A stretch of DNA of 64,000 nt from Haberlea rhodopensis (GCA_907163345.1 CAJQUN010000008.1:12215191-12279190), one strand, 5' to 3'; shown: positions 22,749 through 34,835, numbered from the stretch's first letter. The notes: generated by a model not told the origin, from the sequence alone. A program made the numbers and translations.

Positions 22749-23572
22749 TAAGTATCCCCCTCTAGTCGAGCTAGAGTAGCGTTGTATCGACTCCAACTGG
22801 TTAGGTTAGGACCCGGATCGGTAGTCCTTTAAATGCCAAACCATGATATGACCTTGCGTCGTGCCGAGTTTCCAAGTCATGCTGTCGGTAGAGCCATGAC
22901 AATTCGAATGCCGATCCTTGATAAAGTAGGTGGCTCGTAGAACTCATACGAGGAACCGGTGTAATCACGGTACTGAGCTTCTGCCAATAATAGCAGGTCG
23001 TACTGGGCAGTAGGAATCCGAACTGAAGCCACTATAATCGAGAATTCCGTGCTGACAAAGGTGATCGAGAGATCCGAGGTGATAAAACTGAGCTGAGAAG
23101 CAAATAAACATATATCTGAACTCCAGGAGCAAGAAATATTCCGAGCAGATAAAACAAATACGGACTGTTTATCTTTGTTGGGCCGACCTGAGCAAATAAA
23201 GCTCGCCCTTCCTGAGCTCCAGAGATGATACAATAAGCGCCATAATAATCGCCCAACCTGAGCTCCTGATCTTAGCTCCGACATAAATAAGAGCAAATAA
23301 TGCTCGCCTGAACTCCATAATCAATAAATCTTAGCTCAGTTCCATAGCAGATAAAACTCGTCGAACTCCAGAGCTAATAAACATCTGGACATCCCGAGCT
23401 TGATAGATATGTCGTGCTGAGCAAACAAAATACAGCTGAACTCCAAAAATGATCCATGGACAGCTAATAAATCCGGGCTGATCTGAGCTCCATAAGTAGT
23501 ACCGAGCCGAGGAGTAGATAAGTTGATGTGAGCTCCAGAGACGAGATATATCAAGCAAATGACACATGTGCA

Positions 23573-23880
23573 GGGCTGACCTACAATGAAACTAGAAATA
23601 ATTCTAAGTATAGAATTAAATCTCAAACATGGCTGACCTATTATATTGGCAGGGCTGACCTGCAATAATAACTCGAAATAATTCTAAGCACATAATTAAA
23701 TCTTAAACAGGGCTGACCTGTTTTCTGGCAGGACTAACCTGCAATCACAACTGGAAATCATTCTAAGTATAGAATTAAATCTTAACAGGCTGACCTGTTA
23801 TCTGTGCAGGGCTTACCTGCAATAACAACTAGAAATAATTCTAAGTATAGAATTAAACCTGAAACAGGGCTGACCTGTCT
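23573..23880. repeat. Four 78-80 bp tandem units
   Basis: Units start near 23573, 23653, 23731 and 23808. Each has GGGCTGACCTGCAATAA near one end, a shared middle (AAATAATTCTAAGTATAGAA) and an ACAGGGCTGACCTGTT palindrome. Divergence between units is around 10-20 percent by eye. Confidence 0.85.
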
Positions 23881-24582
23881 GAACTCCAACATAAACCGAG
23901 CATATAAGTCTCGCCCGACCTGAGCTCATGAAATAATCAATACGAGCAGATAATGCCCTAGCAACATGAGCTTTAGAAATAATAAACCGAACACATACAG
24001 CTCGTACGTCATGAACTCCAGAGCTAATAGGTATGCGAAGCAGATAAAGTTCACCCGACATACATAATCACTAGATGTGACCAGATAAAACTCAGCTGAA
24101 CTCTCCGAACTAAAAGCAAATCCGAACTCCAGGATGATAAATACGCGTATGAGATAGAGCTCATATGAATTCGCAAAGTGACAGATGTCCTGAGTTCTTT
24201 GAACTGATAAAATGCTGAGCACATAAAGCTCGTCTCATCTGATCCCAGAGAAGAAATATAAGCAGATAAGACATGTCCGGTCTGGACTCCAGATAATAAA
24301 TATGAGCAGATAAGACATGTCTGGTCTGGACTCCAGAGCTAATAGGTATGCGGAGATAGAGCTCATCTGAATTCACGAAGTGAAAGATGTCATGAGCTCT
24401 TGAGCTGATAAAATACTGAGCAAATAAAGCTCGTCCCATCTGATAAGACATGTCTGGTCTGGACTCCAGATAAAAAATATGAGCAGATAAGACATGTCCG
24501 GTCTGGACTCCAGATAATAAATATGAGCGAATATTCCTTGTCTGATTTGAACTCCGGGGCAGTCTGTGCAATAACACCGTGA

Positions 24583-24895
24583 CTGGGCGGACCATGACTA
24601 TATTGCCTGGGCGGACCATGACAGTAAATCTTTGTCTGGGCGGACCATGACAATATATCTTTGCCTGGGCTGACCATGGCAGTAAATCTTTGTCTGGGCG
24701 GACCATGACAATATATATTTGCCTGGGAGGACCATGGCAGTAAATCTTTGTCTGGGCGGACCATGACAATATATCTTTGTCTGGGCGGATCATGACAATC
24801 AACCTTTGCCTGGGCGGACCATGACAATAATTTTTTTGTCTGGGCGGACCATGACAATCAACCTTTGCCTGGGCGGACCATGGCATATCTCCTCA
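24583..24895. repeat. 29-bp tandem array, about 11 units
   Basis: The units begin with CTGGGCGGACCATGACA and end with a T-rich tail (AAATCTTTG). Alternating GCC/GTC starts suggest a dimeric organisation. On the minus strand the array stays open and gives a repeated WSAQ/HGPPRQ peptide. That openness follows from a unit length near a multiple of three plus phase changes and is not evidence of a gene. Confidence 0.9.
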
Positions 24896-24901
24896 TCCAG
24901 T

Positions 24902-25147
24902 GTGCCTGGGCTGACCATAGCCACACATGCCTGGGCGGACCATAGCATATCTCCTCATCCAGTGTGCCTGGGCTGACCATAGCCACACATGCCTGGGCGG
25001 ACCATAGCATATCTCCTCATCTAGTGTGCCTTGGCTGACGATAGCCACACATGCCTGGGCGGACCATAGCATATCTCCTCATCCAGTGTGCCTGGGCTGA
25101 CCATAGTCACACATGCCTGGGTGGACCATAGCATATCTCCTCATCCC
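24902..25147. repeat. 62-bp tandem array, four units
   Basis: Four units start at 24902, 24964 and at 62-bp steps after that. Each holds two variants of the 29-bp motif: GCCTGGGCTGACCATAGCC and GCCTGGGCGGACCATAGCA, followed by TATCTCCTCATCCAGT. The array looks derived from the neighbouring 29-bp array and is more homogeneous, so it is younger. Confidence 0.9.
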
Positions 25148-27571
25148 AACTCCAACATTCACACACCACTCCCGAACACCCACATCAATACACTACATCC
25201 GAATAAGTTAATCCAAAATCCGGAACAAATAAAGATCACAAGCTGATGAATAAGGTCTTACTGCGAGATCGCATGCCTGAGCTGATATAATAAGGGCTTA
25301 CTGCGAGATTGCATGCCTGAGCTCTTATTTGGCTGAAGTAAATGCCAACCGAGAATCCAAATTAGGAACGAGAATCCTAAGGTGCCTCAATGAGATAAGA
25401 TTTGGCATGGGTCGAGCATAGACAAGAGGCACGCGGCCAAATATAACACATCATGATCTCCATATAAAGTACGCTCGATTGCATGCCCGAGTTGTAGTGC
25501 ACTGAGTTCAACCTCGGGGTCCATTGCTAGGATAAATATGTCCTGAGCTATCCTATTCTAAATAAAGGCCAGGCTGAACTGAAATATGGCACTCCATCTG
25601 CTGTGGTGGCAGCCAAGCAGCATGAGCTATTCTGTGTTCAGAATCAACCCTGCACCTTTGCTCGAGCAACACAATTGTATCGCTCATGGAATTCTGAACC
25701 GTAGCTAAAGATAGCCGTGCGATGTAACTCTAATCACTCCACATCATAACCATCATCCCAACCGCACCTCACATCCGCATCATGAAGCCCCAAACCCACT
25801 GCCGTAGCCACTTCCTGGAGCCATCATGCACCAACCTCCGGGGTTTAAACTTTTCTCCAACATTTTCTTGTTCCAACATGAGATCTAGTTGCTAACGATC
25901 ATGCCATCAAAAGAAAGATCCTATTGCTGTTATGATTCCATGGAACAATTTGGTGTTGATGCTTTTTAAAGATATATTTGCCTCCCTCATCTCCATTATT
26001 CTTTTTGATTTTCACATATGAGATGGCCGAAGTTCTGATTCTGGGATGAAATTAGCTACAAATACAAAGAAAATTACACCTGCAGCAAAACTCGATTCGA
26101 TTCCTACCCCATAACAAAACCTCGAACCGTACATCTCATATAGTGCAATGACTTGACTCTTTCATCCTCGTATACCAAAAAAATTCTGTCAGTGTCTAGC
26201 ACCCAACCTACATCTCTAGTGTGAGTAAAGATTTCTTCAAGTTTATAATATATTTATTCGGCTTGCGGATGAGTCATTCCTCTAGCAATAGACTCACTAA
26301 CCATACATGGGCAGTGTAACATCATCATTTCGTGCATCATATTCTAAATTTTTGGTTGACTTGGGCATCTCATCAAACACTTAAGAGTGCAACATATATG
26401 AGAGGTATGGTGTATGAAGCAAGAAGATGATTATGCCCAAACAAAAACACTCCAACTCAGCAAAAAATGCAATGTATAGTTGTGAGTCTAATGTCACAGC
26501 ACAAGTCCCAACAAGCAGCCTCAAGCGAAAACCCAAAGTGAAAAATGCTATACCACCTTTTATTGCTAATAATTAGAACTTGTGTAAAATCGAGTTGCAC
26601 AACACCAAGTGACATAGCTAGCAAAACCACTAATACGATCAACAAAACCCCATGTAACATCAATATAATCACCTTTAAATGATTAAAAATCATTACTAAG
26701 AAGGGCAGAGTTCAAACCGCAAGAGGAAGAGAAACTGCTGGATAGTGGTGCAACCAAGTTCGCAGATGCTAGTACAAGCTCGCCTATATCTTGTTACTCG
26801 GGTCACGATAGTGCCTCCTTCAGCTTCATCACTATGTGCGCCTCGGCCATTATCAGCATGTAGATGCAAACCAGCCGAGAAGATCTGAAAAATAGAGAAG
26901 GAGACCTCATCTTCCTTGCACGCATCAGATGAGATGAACGCCAAAAATCACAATGCCATAGATGTTGTCCAGCCTTGACGCCGTCCCATGATGGGCAACA
27001 CCATGAACCACCGTCACCCATGACGCTGCATGCTAAGCCCGAGAGACTCAGCCCCTGCCGCCGCGGTAGTCAGTCCCCGGACGAAGAATGGTGCTCTTGA
27101 GACTCTTTGTGCGAAATGTGGAGATTTTCAGTGGCTGTGACAAGTGGTGGCCAGTACAAGAAGGTTCCCCGGTGAGGAGGTACTTCAGCTATGGGTCAGG
27201 CCAGCCAAGAGGGTGACTCACGGAGGCCCAAGGGTTTTCCAGCAGCTGAGTAGGGGTGGCACGAGATTGAAGGGGGAAGGATTTTCTTACCATAACTTTT
27301 TTTTTTCTTCTTCGAGTGCCAAAAATAAAAGATGGTAGTCATGGAGTTGAGAAGGGGAGAAATGGCCATGAAGATAGTGATGGACTCCAGCCCAAAAATG
27401 CATCGCTCATCAACATTGCTTGGCGCCGCCCCTTCTCGCTCACCACTCGAGCCGCTGTCTCAAGCTTACCCCCTTTTTTTCTTTTTTTTTAGACGATAAC
27501 TCCTCCTCTCACCAACAATGAACTCCCCAAATATCAACGACTTAGCTCGTTATCCCACAGACGGCGCCAAT

Positions 27572-28044
27572 TGTTACCCCATTTTTTGGTTCGATTTGCA
27601 ACAATGAATTTATATGCAAGAAATAAATAAACATCAAGATTTTTTACGTGGAAACCCCAAGAGGAAAAAACAACGGGACCTTGTCTAGTATGAATCTTCA
27701 ATATAATATCAAAACTTTACAATGGTGGTTTCTTTTTTTACAAAAATGGAGGAACGAAAAATCAGAGTTCTATGGGGAAGAAGAGCCGAGCCCCCCCTCT
27801 GCTAGGCGATCAAAAATCCTTCTTAAACCTACTGTTCCATCATTTTTTAAAAATCACTAATGGGCTTTTTTAAAATTAAGGTAGATGGGCCTTTACAATT
27901 AATTGAAAATGGGCAATGGGCCCAAAAGCGGGCCAAGGTAATGGCCATAGGAAATTGGCCACGATAAATGGGCCCTAGTATATTATGAGACCGGGTCGAG
28001 CCCATAGAGTTCGGGTCCAAACCGCACCTCATATCGGGGTATCA
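27572..28044 (-). repeat. 5' LTR of the non-autonomous Tat-type element
   Basis: It adjoins the minus-strand PBS (27571-27554) and so is the promoter-bearing LTR. Plus-strand ends are TGTTACCCC...GGGGTATCA. It contains a GGGCC-rich segment near 27900-27990 (repeated ATGGGCC). Confidence 0.9.
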
Positions 28045-28312
28045 GGTAAAAATAATGTAAGTCTGAATCTTGAACATATAAGTAATAACATTAGTGATAA
28101 CAATATTGATCTTTGCAATAAGGTTATTGTTGCTAAAGATTTTGAGTGGGAGGCATCTGAAATATGGGAATTTGGGAAGAAAATTGGTATAATTGGAAGA
28201 GGCAATGACAGGATAATTCTGGACCAATTGATATCAATGGACAGAGAGATATTGAGGAAGCAAAGAAAATTAAGCAATCAAGGCAGGAGATAGGGACTAG
28301 TGCAGGTTTATT

Positions 28313-28886
28313 ATGAAGATAGTCTCATTTAACGTCAGAGGCTTAGGTGGGCGTATCAAAAAGAAAGAAATTAGACTTATAGTGGTACAAGAGAAAGTGG
28401 ATTTCATATGCATACAAGAAACGAAGATGGGAGAATTAACCTCTAGTATCTGCTCCTCAATTTGGGACGATGATGAATTTGATTGGGTAATGAAAGGTTC
28501 CAATGGTGTCTCTTGTGCATTTGGAGAAGAACTTCATTTATCAAGACTGACTAGTGGGAAGAAAATGGATATATAGGGGTCTCTGGACTTTAGGCAGTGA
28601 AAGGATAAGATGCAACATTGTTAATGTGTATGCCCCCTGTGAATTTAATGAGAAACAAGCAGTATGGGACTCCATTCTCTCAAAAATTCATACAGAGATT
28701 AATGGAAGATGGTGTATTGTAGGGGACTTCAATTCAACTCGGAACAATGTTGAAAGAAGAGGTAGAAGCGTTGTTGAACCTAGGGAAAACAATGCATTCA
28801 ACAATTTCATTGTCAATGCGGAATTAATAGATCTGCCACTCATCAAAGAAAATATACATGGGTTAGATCGGATGGATCGAGTATGA
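28313..28886 (+). pseudogene. LINE-B endonuclease domain
   Basis: It starts MKIVSFNVRGLGG, the canonical start of plant L1 ORF2, with QETKMGE (catalytic Glu region) near residue 37. The frame is lost near 28560. The continuation in another frame shows NIVNVYAP and GRWCIVGDFNSTRN, the APE-type endonuclease core. The C-terminal catalytic block is decayed. A linker ORF (28050-28293) precedes it. Confidence 0.85.
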
Positions 28887-29547
28887 GTCGGTTGGATAGA
28901 TTTCTCATCTCAGCAGCATGACTTGATGAATGGCTTAATCTTTCTCAATGGGGACTCAAAAGAACAATTTCAGATCATTGCCCCATTATTCTCAAAAATT
29001 AAATAATTGACTGGGGCCCCACTCCTTTCAAAGTCATGAAGTGTTGGGAGGAACATCCAAAATTCACTAAATTTGTTAGTGAAGAATGGGATAGATTCAA
29101 TATTGCTGGTTGGGCAGGATTTGTTATCAAGGAAAAACTGAAAAACATGAAACTCAAACTCAAGACATGGAATCTGAACGTGTTTGGTAATCTTGACCGA
29201 AAAATTGAGGAATTTAAAGACTCGGTACATAAATTTGATGAGATCAATGAAACAAGAGATTTATCAGATTCAAAAATCCTTCAGAGGAGATTGGATTGGC
29301 CGCCCTTAAGCATAAGATGAAAATGAAGGATAATCTTCTACATCAAAAATCAAGGACTAAATGGATCAAAGAGGGGGATTGTAACACCAGCTTCTTTCAC
29401 AAATGCATCAATAAAAGACAGAAAAGAAATGAAATTCAATGGAATTAGCTTTGAAGGCCGGTGGTTAGATTCTGTTCAGAGTGTCAAATGGGCTATTAAA
29501 GAGCATTCCAGAAACAATTTACCAGAGGAGATAGACTTGGCCTTCGA

Positions 29548-30531
29548 ATGGATGGCATTGAATTCAAATCATTAGGGATTGAAGAGAACAAGTGTCTGAC
29601 TGAAGAATTCTCTGAGGAAGAAATTCAAAAGGCGGTGTGGAACTGTGATAGTTCCAAAAGTCCGGGACATGACGGATTTAATTTTTGGTTCATCAAGACA
29701 TTTTGGAAAATCATTTGCAAAGATATCTTCAGATTCATTAAGGAATTCCACAGAAAAGGTAAACTGGTAAATGGAATCAATTCTTCATTCATCGTGTTGT
29801 TCCAAAAAAAAAAAAAACAGAATCCTATAAAGATTGGTGACTACCATCCTATATCCCTCATTGGATGCATGCATAAAATTCTAGCTAAACTACTAGCTAA
29901 TCGGCTCAGCCAAGTAATTGAGAAGCTGATATCAGAGAATCAATCAGCGTTTGTGGGAAAAAGACAAATACTTGATGGCGTCCTTATTGCAAACGAGACA
30001 GTGGAAGAAGTAAAGAGGAGTCACAATCATGTATTATGTTCAAGATTGACTTTGAAAAGGCATACGACCCAGTGGAATGGGATTTTTTGGATCAAGTAAT
30101 GGAGAAGATGAAATTTAACCAGAAATGGAGACGTTGATTCTAGAATGCATCTCAACAGCTTCAACTTCTATCCTTGTTAATGGCAGTCCTCTAAGGATTT
30201 TAAACTAGAAAGAGGATTGAGGCAAGGAGATCCCCTTTCTCCATTCCTTTTTGTACTGGCCGCAGAGTATCTCAGTAGAATGATGAATAAGGCAATTGAT
30301 ATTGGATTATTCTCACCGATAGTTGTAGGCAATGAGGCAGTACTAGTGTCATTACTCCAATATGCTGATGACACTCTCATTTTTGGTGAAGTAAATCTGG
30401 AGAATATCAAAACCATTAGGGGGCTTCTAAGGAACTTCGAAATTCTTTCAGGGTTGAAAATTAATTATTCCAAGAGTATATTGATGGGCATAAATACATA
30501 CGATTCGTTCTTGGAACAAGCTTCTAATTAA
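29548..30531 (+). pseudogene. LINE-B reverse transcriptase
   Basis: Non-LTR RT blocks appear in order: SSKSPGHDGFNFWFIK, a 13-A run near 29806 that may shift the frame, GDYHPISLIGCMHKILAKLLANRL, ENQSAFVGKRQILDGVLIANE, and then in other frames the FEKAYDPVEWDFL region (about 30050-30090). The GDPLSPFLFVL block and the active site LQYADDTLIFG (about 30358-30390) follow. Several frame changes make it inactive. Confidence 0.87.
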
Positions 30532-30617
30532 CTAAACTGTGCAATTGGAGCTACTCCTTTTAATTACTTGGGCCTACCAATTGGAGCTTATCCTCGAAGG
30601 TTACCACTTGGCAACCA

Positions 30618-31997
30618 GTGATTGAGAAAGTGAAAAACATATTATATTCCTGGGAAAATCGAAATTTATCTATTGGAGGCCGCATAATTCTTCTAAATTT
30701 TGTCCTATCTGCATTACCAGTATACTTTTTATCCTTCCTCAGAGCCCCTAAAGCAATTTTACATACTTTAACCAAACTCCAGAGATCATTCCTTTGGGGG
30801 GTGGCAAGGATGGGGTGAATAAAATATCTTGGGTTGGATGGGACAAGGTTTGTTATTCAAAAGAGGAAGGGGGCTTTGGGGTAAGAGATCTCAATGCATT
30901 CAATACGGCCCTTTTAGGCAAGTGGGGATGGAGATTGATAACAGAAAACAATCGTCTATGGGCTAGGGTGATTAGTTCAAAATGTAGGCTAGACTTCACT
31001 GATTTGGAGAGTGAAGTCAGGGTGGGAAGAGTTAATGCAGAATCTTTGTGGTGGAGAGATTTGAGGAAAGTTGTATTAGGAGATTCAAGTAGTTGGTTTA
31101 AAGAAATTTTGAAAAAAAAAAAAAGGTTGGTAATGGTAATAGAACTAGATTAGTTGGATTGGGATTGAACCCCTGACCACAAGATTTAGTAGACTAAACT
31201 CTTTAACCACAGATAGAGGAATCTGTATTGCAGATAAGGGGCAGTGGGAGAATGATACATGGAAATGAAGTTGGAGCTGGAGGAGAGACATGTTTGAATG
31301 GGAAAAAACTCTACATAATGACTTACAATTGTATATTGACAGGTTGAAACCCAATGATGATCAAGAAGATTGTTGGATTTGGACCCTAGAAGGTAATGGG
31401 ATATACTCGGTCCAATCGTCGTATAAATACATCTATCATCATGATCGGGATATAGAGATGGTGGATCAATTTAGATATCTGTGGTGCAAAAATGTTCTTA
31501 TTAAAGTGTCGGCTTTTGTATGGAGATTGTTTCTTAACAGGCTACCTACCAGAATGAATCTTGCTTTACGAGGCATACTGCAGGCGGACCAATGTCTTTG
31601 CCCTTTTTGTGGAGAAAGTGAAGAAAACACCAACCATATCTTCTTTAGATGTCAATTCAGCTATAGAGTTTGGAAAGGAATTCAAGATTGGCTTGGGATT
31701 GTTTCATTAAGTCATGGGTTTCCTTATGGACATATGGTGCAACACGTGGGGTTAAAGCCACATTCAGTGCCTTCAAAGAGTTGGATTGCATTATGGCAAT
31801 GTGTAAACTGGAGCATCTGGTATCATAAAAACAACTTAATTTTCAAAGGTGGTGAGATGAACTTGGTAAAGCTTTTGGAATGCATTAAAATTAGATCGTG
31901 GTTTTGGTTAAAAGCTCATAAAGGTAGAGGATTTTATGTCTCTTTGACAGACTGGTTTCTTGAACCCTTAGTTTGTTTGGGACATTTTTATGTGTAA
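30618..31997 (+). pseudogene. LINE-B ORF2 C-terminus with zinc-binding domain
   Basis: Three frame-broken pieces: YSWENRNLSIGGRIILLNFVLSALPVYFLS at 30640, WVGWDKVCYSKEEGGFGVRDL at 30830, and from 31290 the zinc-binding end (FVWRLFLNRLPTRMNL, CLCPFCGESEENTNHIFFRC). The product ends at 31997 and is followed by about 110 bp of 3' UTR and the A-rich tail. The usual RNase H-like C-terminus of some plant LINEs is not present. Confidence 0.85.
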
Positions 31998-32111
31998 TCT
32001 TGAGGGTTTAGATTCTAATGAGTAGTGTCTGAGGTGGTGTTGACTTGTAAACTTTTGAGTATTTTTGGTACTCTTTAATTCAAATAAATTCTTTTTGCTG
32101 ATAAAAAAAAG

Positions 32112-32775
32112 GATTCAATTTAGTAGGAGCTCTATTAATCACAGTCTTCCATACAAAGCATGAAATCTTACTATGAACTCCTTTCATTCAATGAGCTTGT
32201 TCACACTCATGTTCGACCCTATAGAGAGAAGAACCACTCCAAATATCAGCTACATCCATCTTAAAGTTGTAACGTTCATCAAACAAGAAAAGTCAGAAAA
32301 AAGAGATGATTCCCACTCAAAGAACGGTCACCCGCATCTCCATTTCTAATACCAAACCCCATCCCTCCACTACCCCATAAGAGGATTAAGTTTATCATAT
32401 GAGACATTGTACATCCTAGGAAATTTAATAAAGATAGGTTCATCACCAATGAAGTATAAGCCCCATTCCCCCACCACTCTCAATATCCCTATCTTAAACC
32501 CCCCAATATCACGAGTCTTAAGAACCCACATCCACCACCCAGAAGAGCTACTCCCGCTATTCATCCCTTGCCCCCCCCCCCCCCCCCCCCCCCCCCAACC
32601 CTATTCCGTTGTCCTCTCCATATTTGGATGCCAAAACCCGTACCCACAGATGATCCTTCTCGACTAAAGCTCTCCATCTCCACTTACTTAATAGTGCCAA
32701 ACTAAAAGAATCTAAGTCTCTAACACCAAAACCTCCCTCATCTTTACTTTTACACACAATCTCCCACTTAACCCG
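32112..32775 (-). mobile_element. LINE-A ORF2 relic, part upstream of 19820-20222
   Basis: Minus-strand reading gives VKWEIVCKSKDEGGFGVRDLDSF with KWRWRALVEKDHLWVRVL near 32640-32770. After a broken stretch, KISCFVWKTVINRAPTKLN follows near 32112-32170. This last block joins logically to the zinc-finger part at 20222. A 26-base poly-C (32571-32596) interrupts the coding relic. Confidence 0.75.
32571..32596 (+). repeat. 26-base poly-C tract
   Basis: An uninterrupted run of 26 C. On the minus strand it sits in LINE coding sequence as a poly-Gly stretch. Its true length is doubtful because homopolymers of this size are error-prone in assemblies. Confidence 0.9.
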
Positions 32776-33000
32776 TAAGGTGACCTCGACTGGAGTGAGA
32801 TTGTACAGAGGGTTGTATAATTCAAAGTCTTCTAGTGAATCTTTCCATTTGGGGGAAGAATGAGAGATGTAGAAGCATCGGCTTCGAATTTCCAAAAAAC
32901 AATATATGTACATTTATTTTTGTCTTAGTTTATTTGCTGTTTTGATTTAAATATCTTACTATAGTTTTACAAATGCTTAATCAGTTACAAAGCGGGTAAT
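32776..33000 (+). mobile_element. Old fragment of a SIRE-like LTR
   Basis: Position 32806-32905 resembles the SIRE LTR at 34505-34605 in order and spacing. Shared parts are GTTGTATAA-TTCAAAGTCTTCTAG, a GGAAGAA..GAGA.GTAGAAG block and CTTCGAA.TTCCA.AAACA. Divergence is far above that between the two LTRs of the intact element, so this is a separate, older insertion cut on both sides. Confidence 0.6.
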
Positions 33001-33279
33001 TCGGATGTATTGCACTTGGTTTCTTAATCAAACTCGATCTAAACTCTCGGTGCAATTCATTTCAAGAACACGAGCTACTGCAGCTCAAGTTAGTTAAAGT
33101 AGATATGGACTGTAGCCAGCCCCATTCGATCACAACATATACACACACGTTAAGCCTAGGGGATAGACTAGGCTAAATCCACTCTAGCCCCTACTCTACC
33201 TACACCATGTCTAGGCGGATTGCTATGACTAGTTCAATTATTTTTCATTGGTCATTTTAACCCGGCTATGAATTTCAGC

Positions 33280-33738
33280 AACATTTGGGTTTATTTTCAA
33301 AGTGTAAATACATAGGAGCACGGTGGACAACAATATGACAATGCATTGTTTGGTGCTTGTGGAAGGTAAAGAATGACAAAGTTTTCAAGAACATTAAGTT
33401 AAAACATGATAATGTTATAGAATACATAAAACTTAGATCGTGACATTGGCTTTCAGCAAAGTAAGCAAGTGTATTTGCTTATTCACTATCATGTTGTTTC
33501 AAGATGTTTAGTGTATGCATTGTAAGCTCATAGATCCGGTTCTTTTATGTTTTCCTGGTTTATGTTCAGTAGTATCACGATTGGTATGAGTTGAATCATT
33601 GAATTGTATTTTTAGGTTATTCTTTCGTAGGGACCGAGTACACCTTGTACTCAATTCTAATAAATTTGTCTTTTGGTCCTCCCATTGGTCAAAATTTGAA
33701 CCGTTTTTCACCGGAGTTCAAAATAAAAATCAACATAT
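33280..33738 (+). mobile_element. LINE-D 3' coding relic
   Basis: Plus-strand reading gives CIVWCLWKVKNDKVFKNI followed by KHDNVIEYIKLRS.HWL (about 33340-33460), the tail of an L1 ORF2, with a stop in place of Trp. Downstream sequence to 33738 is its probable 3' UTR; the SIRE element is inserted at 33739. Confidence 0.65.
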
Positions 33739-34835
33739 GTTAGTTCCGGACCTTATCGATGAGATTTTAAAGATGACAAAACATATCAGACCGGATCGAG
33801 TGAAATCAGACTGACCAGATCGATCGCCCAAAACAGATCAAGCTGATAAGATGACAAAGCATATCAGACCGGATCGATGGATTTCAGACTGACTAAATCG
33901 ATGCTTCAGATCGATCTTAATCTTTATCAGATCAGAGCAGTCAAGGATACATAAAGAATGGCTCCTCAGTCCGGATCATTAACGGCTATTTATTGTAGCA
34001 TTTAATGTCGTAATCAAAGGACCAAAGACTGGAGATTGCCATAAAAGGTAAGAAGACAAAGAAGAGCCTACCTGACAGTCGTCGAAAGTATGAACCAGAA
34101 TGGCAAGTATCCTGAAGAAGAAGACTGTAGCTTACTTAGAGTTTAAGCAGAGTCAAAGTTGCACATTAAGGGAAATAATGTCGTTGGTACTTACAACTAT
34201 AAAAGGATGCAACAAAAGGAATATACAAGACTCTCGCTGATCAATTGAAAAACGCACAAGAAAGCAAAACAGCACAAGCTTACAAGCTCAGAAGCTCTCG
34301 AGCTGAAATTATTCTTAAGCACGATTACTTTGTAACATTTGATCATTTAGGATCACTGTGCGCATCGTGTGTATTCTGTGTTGAAAAATAGAAGTGAGAA
34401 ACATATTGTAATTGTCAGACAGAGTGTGTCTGAGCAGATCGAGTGACTAGGAGTTTCAGACTGGTAGTGAGGTAAATCCAGCCTGAATCGGGTTTGTACA
34501 ACAGGATTGTATAAATCAAAGTCTTCTAGTATAAACCTTCCTTAATTGGAAGAAGGGGAGACGTAGAAGGATTACACCACCTTCGAACTTCCAGAAACAT
34601 ATTCTGTGTTCTTATCTTTCTGCACTCATTCTTTCATTCAAGCCATCGAGCCGCTCTTACAAATATAAACAGACCGTTCCACACTTATACATTCAGTGGT
34701 CTGTTCTATAAAAGAGTTGATTAAGAAACAGATTTCTTTCACTAATCCGAAAGAAATCACAAGGGATTAAATTTTACAAGGAGTGTTCATTCACCCCCCC
34801 CCCCCCCCTCTAAACACTCCGGACCGATCCTAACA
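33739..34835 (+). repeat. 5' LTR of the SIRE element
   Basis: TGTTAG...CTAACA ends. Relative to the 3' LTR it has a short insertion near 33746, lacks about 11 bp near 34015 and has 15 rather than 6 C's at 34794-34808. One GATCGATCGC palindrome lies near 33820. Confidence 0.95.

Larger units (their letters stand above)
22277..28044 (-). mobile_element. Non-autonomous Tat-type LTR element with tandem arrays
   Basis: LTRs of 472 and 473 bp (22277-22748 and 27572-28044) flank 4.8 kb. An exact GGTAA TSD lies at 22272-22276 and 28045-28049. On the minus strand the LTR begins TGATACCCC and ends GGGGTAACA. It is followed by ATTGGCGCCGTCTGTGGG (27571-27554), the same PBS design as in the Tat element at 57308, so transcription is minus. 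No gag or pol motif is recognisable; the interior is filled with tandem repeats, GAGCTC-rich sequence and unassigned DNA. It would need proteins from an autonomous Tat relative. Confidence 0.88.
20223..32111 (+). mobile_element. LINE-B (L1-type, 5'-truncated), inserted in LINE-A and split by two later insertions
   Basis: About 4.4 kb of LINE sequence is spread over 20223-20292, 22008-22276 and 28050-32111. The first two parts read as an ORF1/linker region (GPTLAVGLPFQPIDK..., then KSLTEVLSLKLNKTQKQ). The reading continues after the LTR element as GKNNVSLNLEH. Endonuclease, RT and zinc-finger domains follow from 28313. It ends in an A-rich tail at 32103-32109. LINE-A resumes on the minus strand at 32112. 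Frameshifts and stops are present throughout, so it is inactive. Confidence 0.82.

Noticed and set aside
23032..24886. Long minus-strand open frames in the non-autonomous Tat-type element
   Set aside because: The peptides are direct translations of tandem units (WSAQ/HGPPRQ, LSAR) and change with the repeat; no domain, so not treated as genes.
26457..27021. Small minus-strand open frames near the 5' part of the same element
   Set aside because: No gag or zinc-knuckle motif and no resemblance to Tat leader proteins.
30217..30531. LINE RT piece as an independent gene
   Set aside because: It is the YADD-containing part of the same decayed ORF2 and is covered by the LINE-B RT entry.
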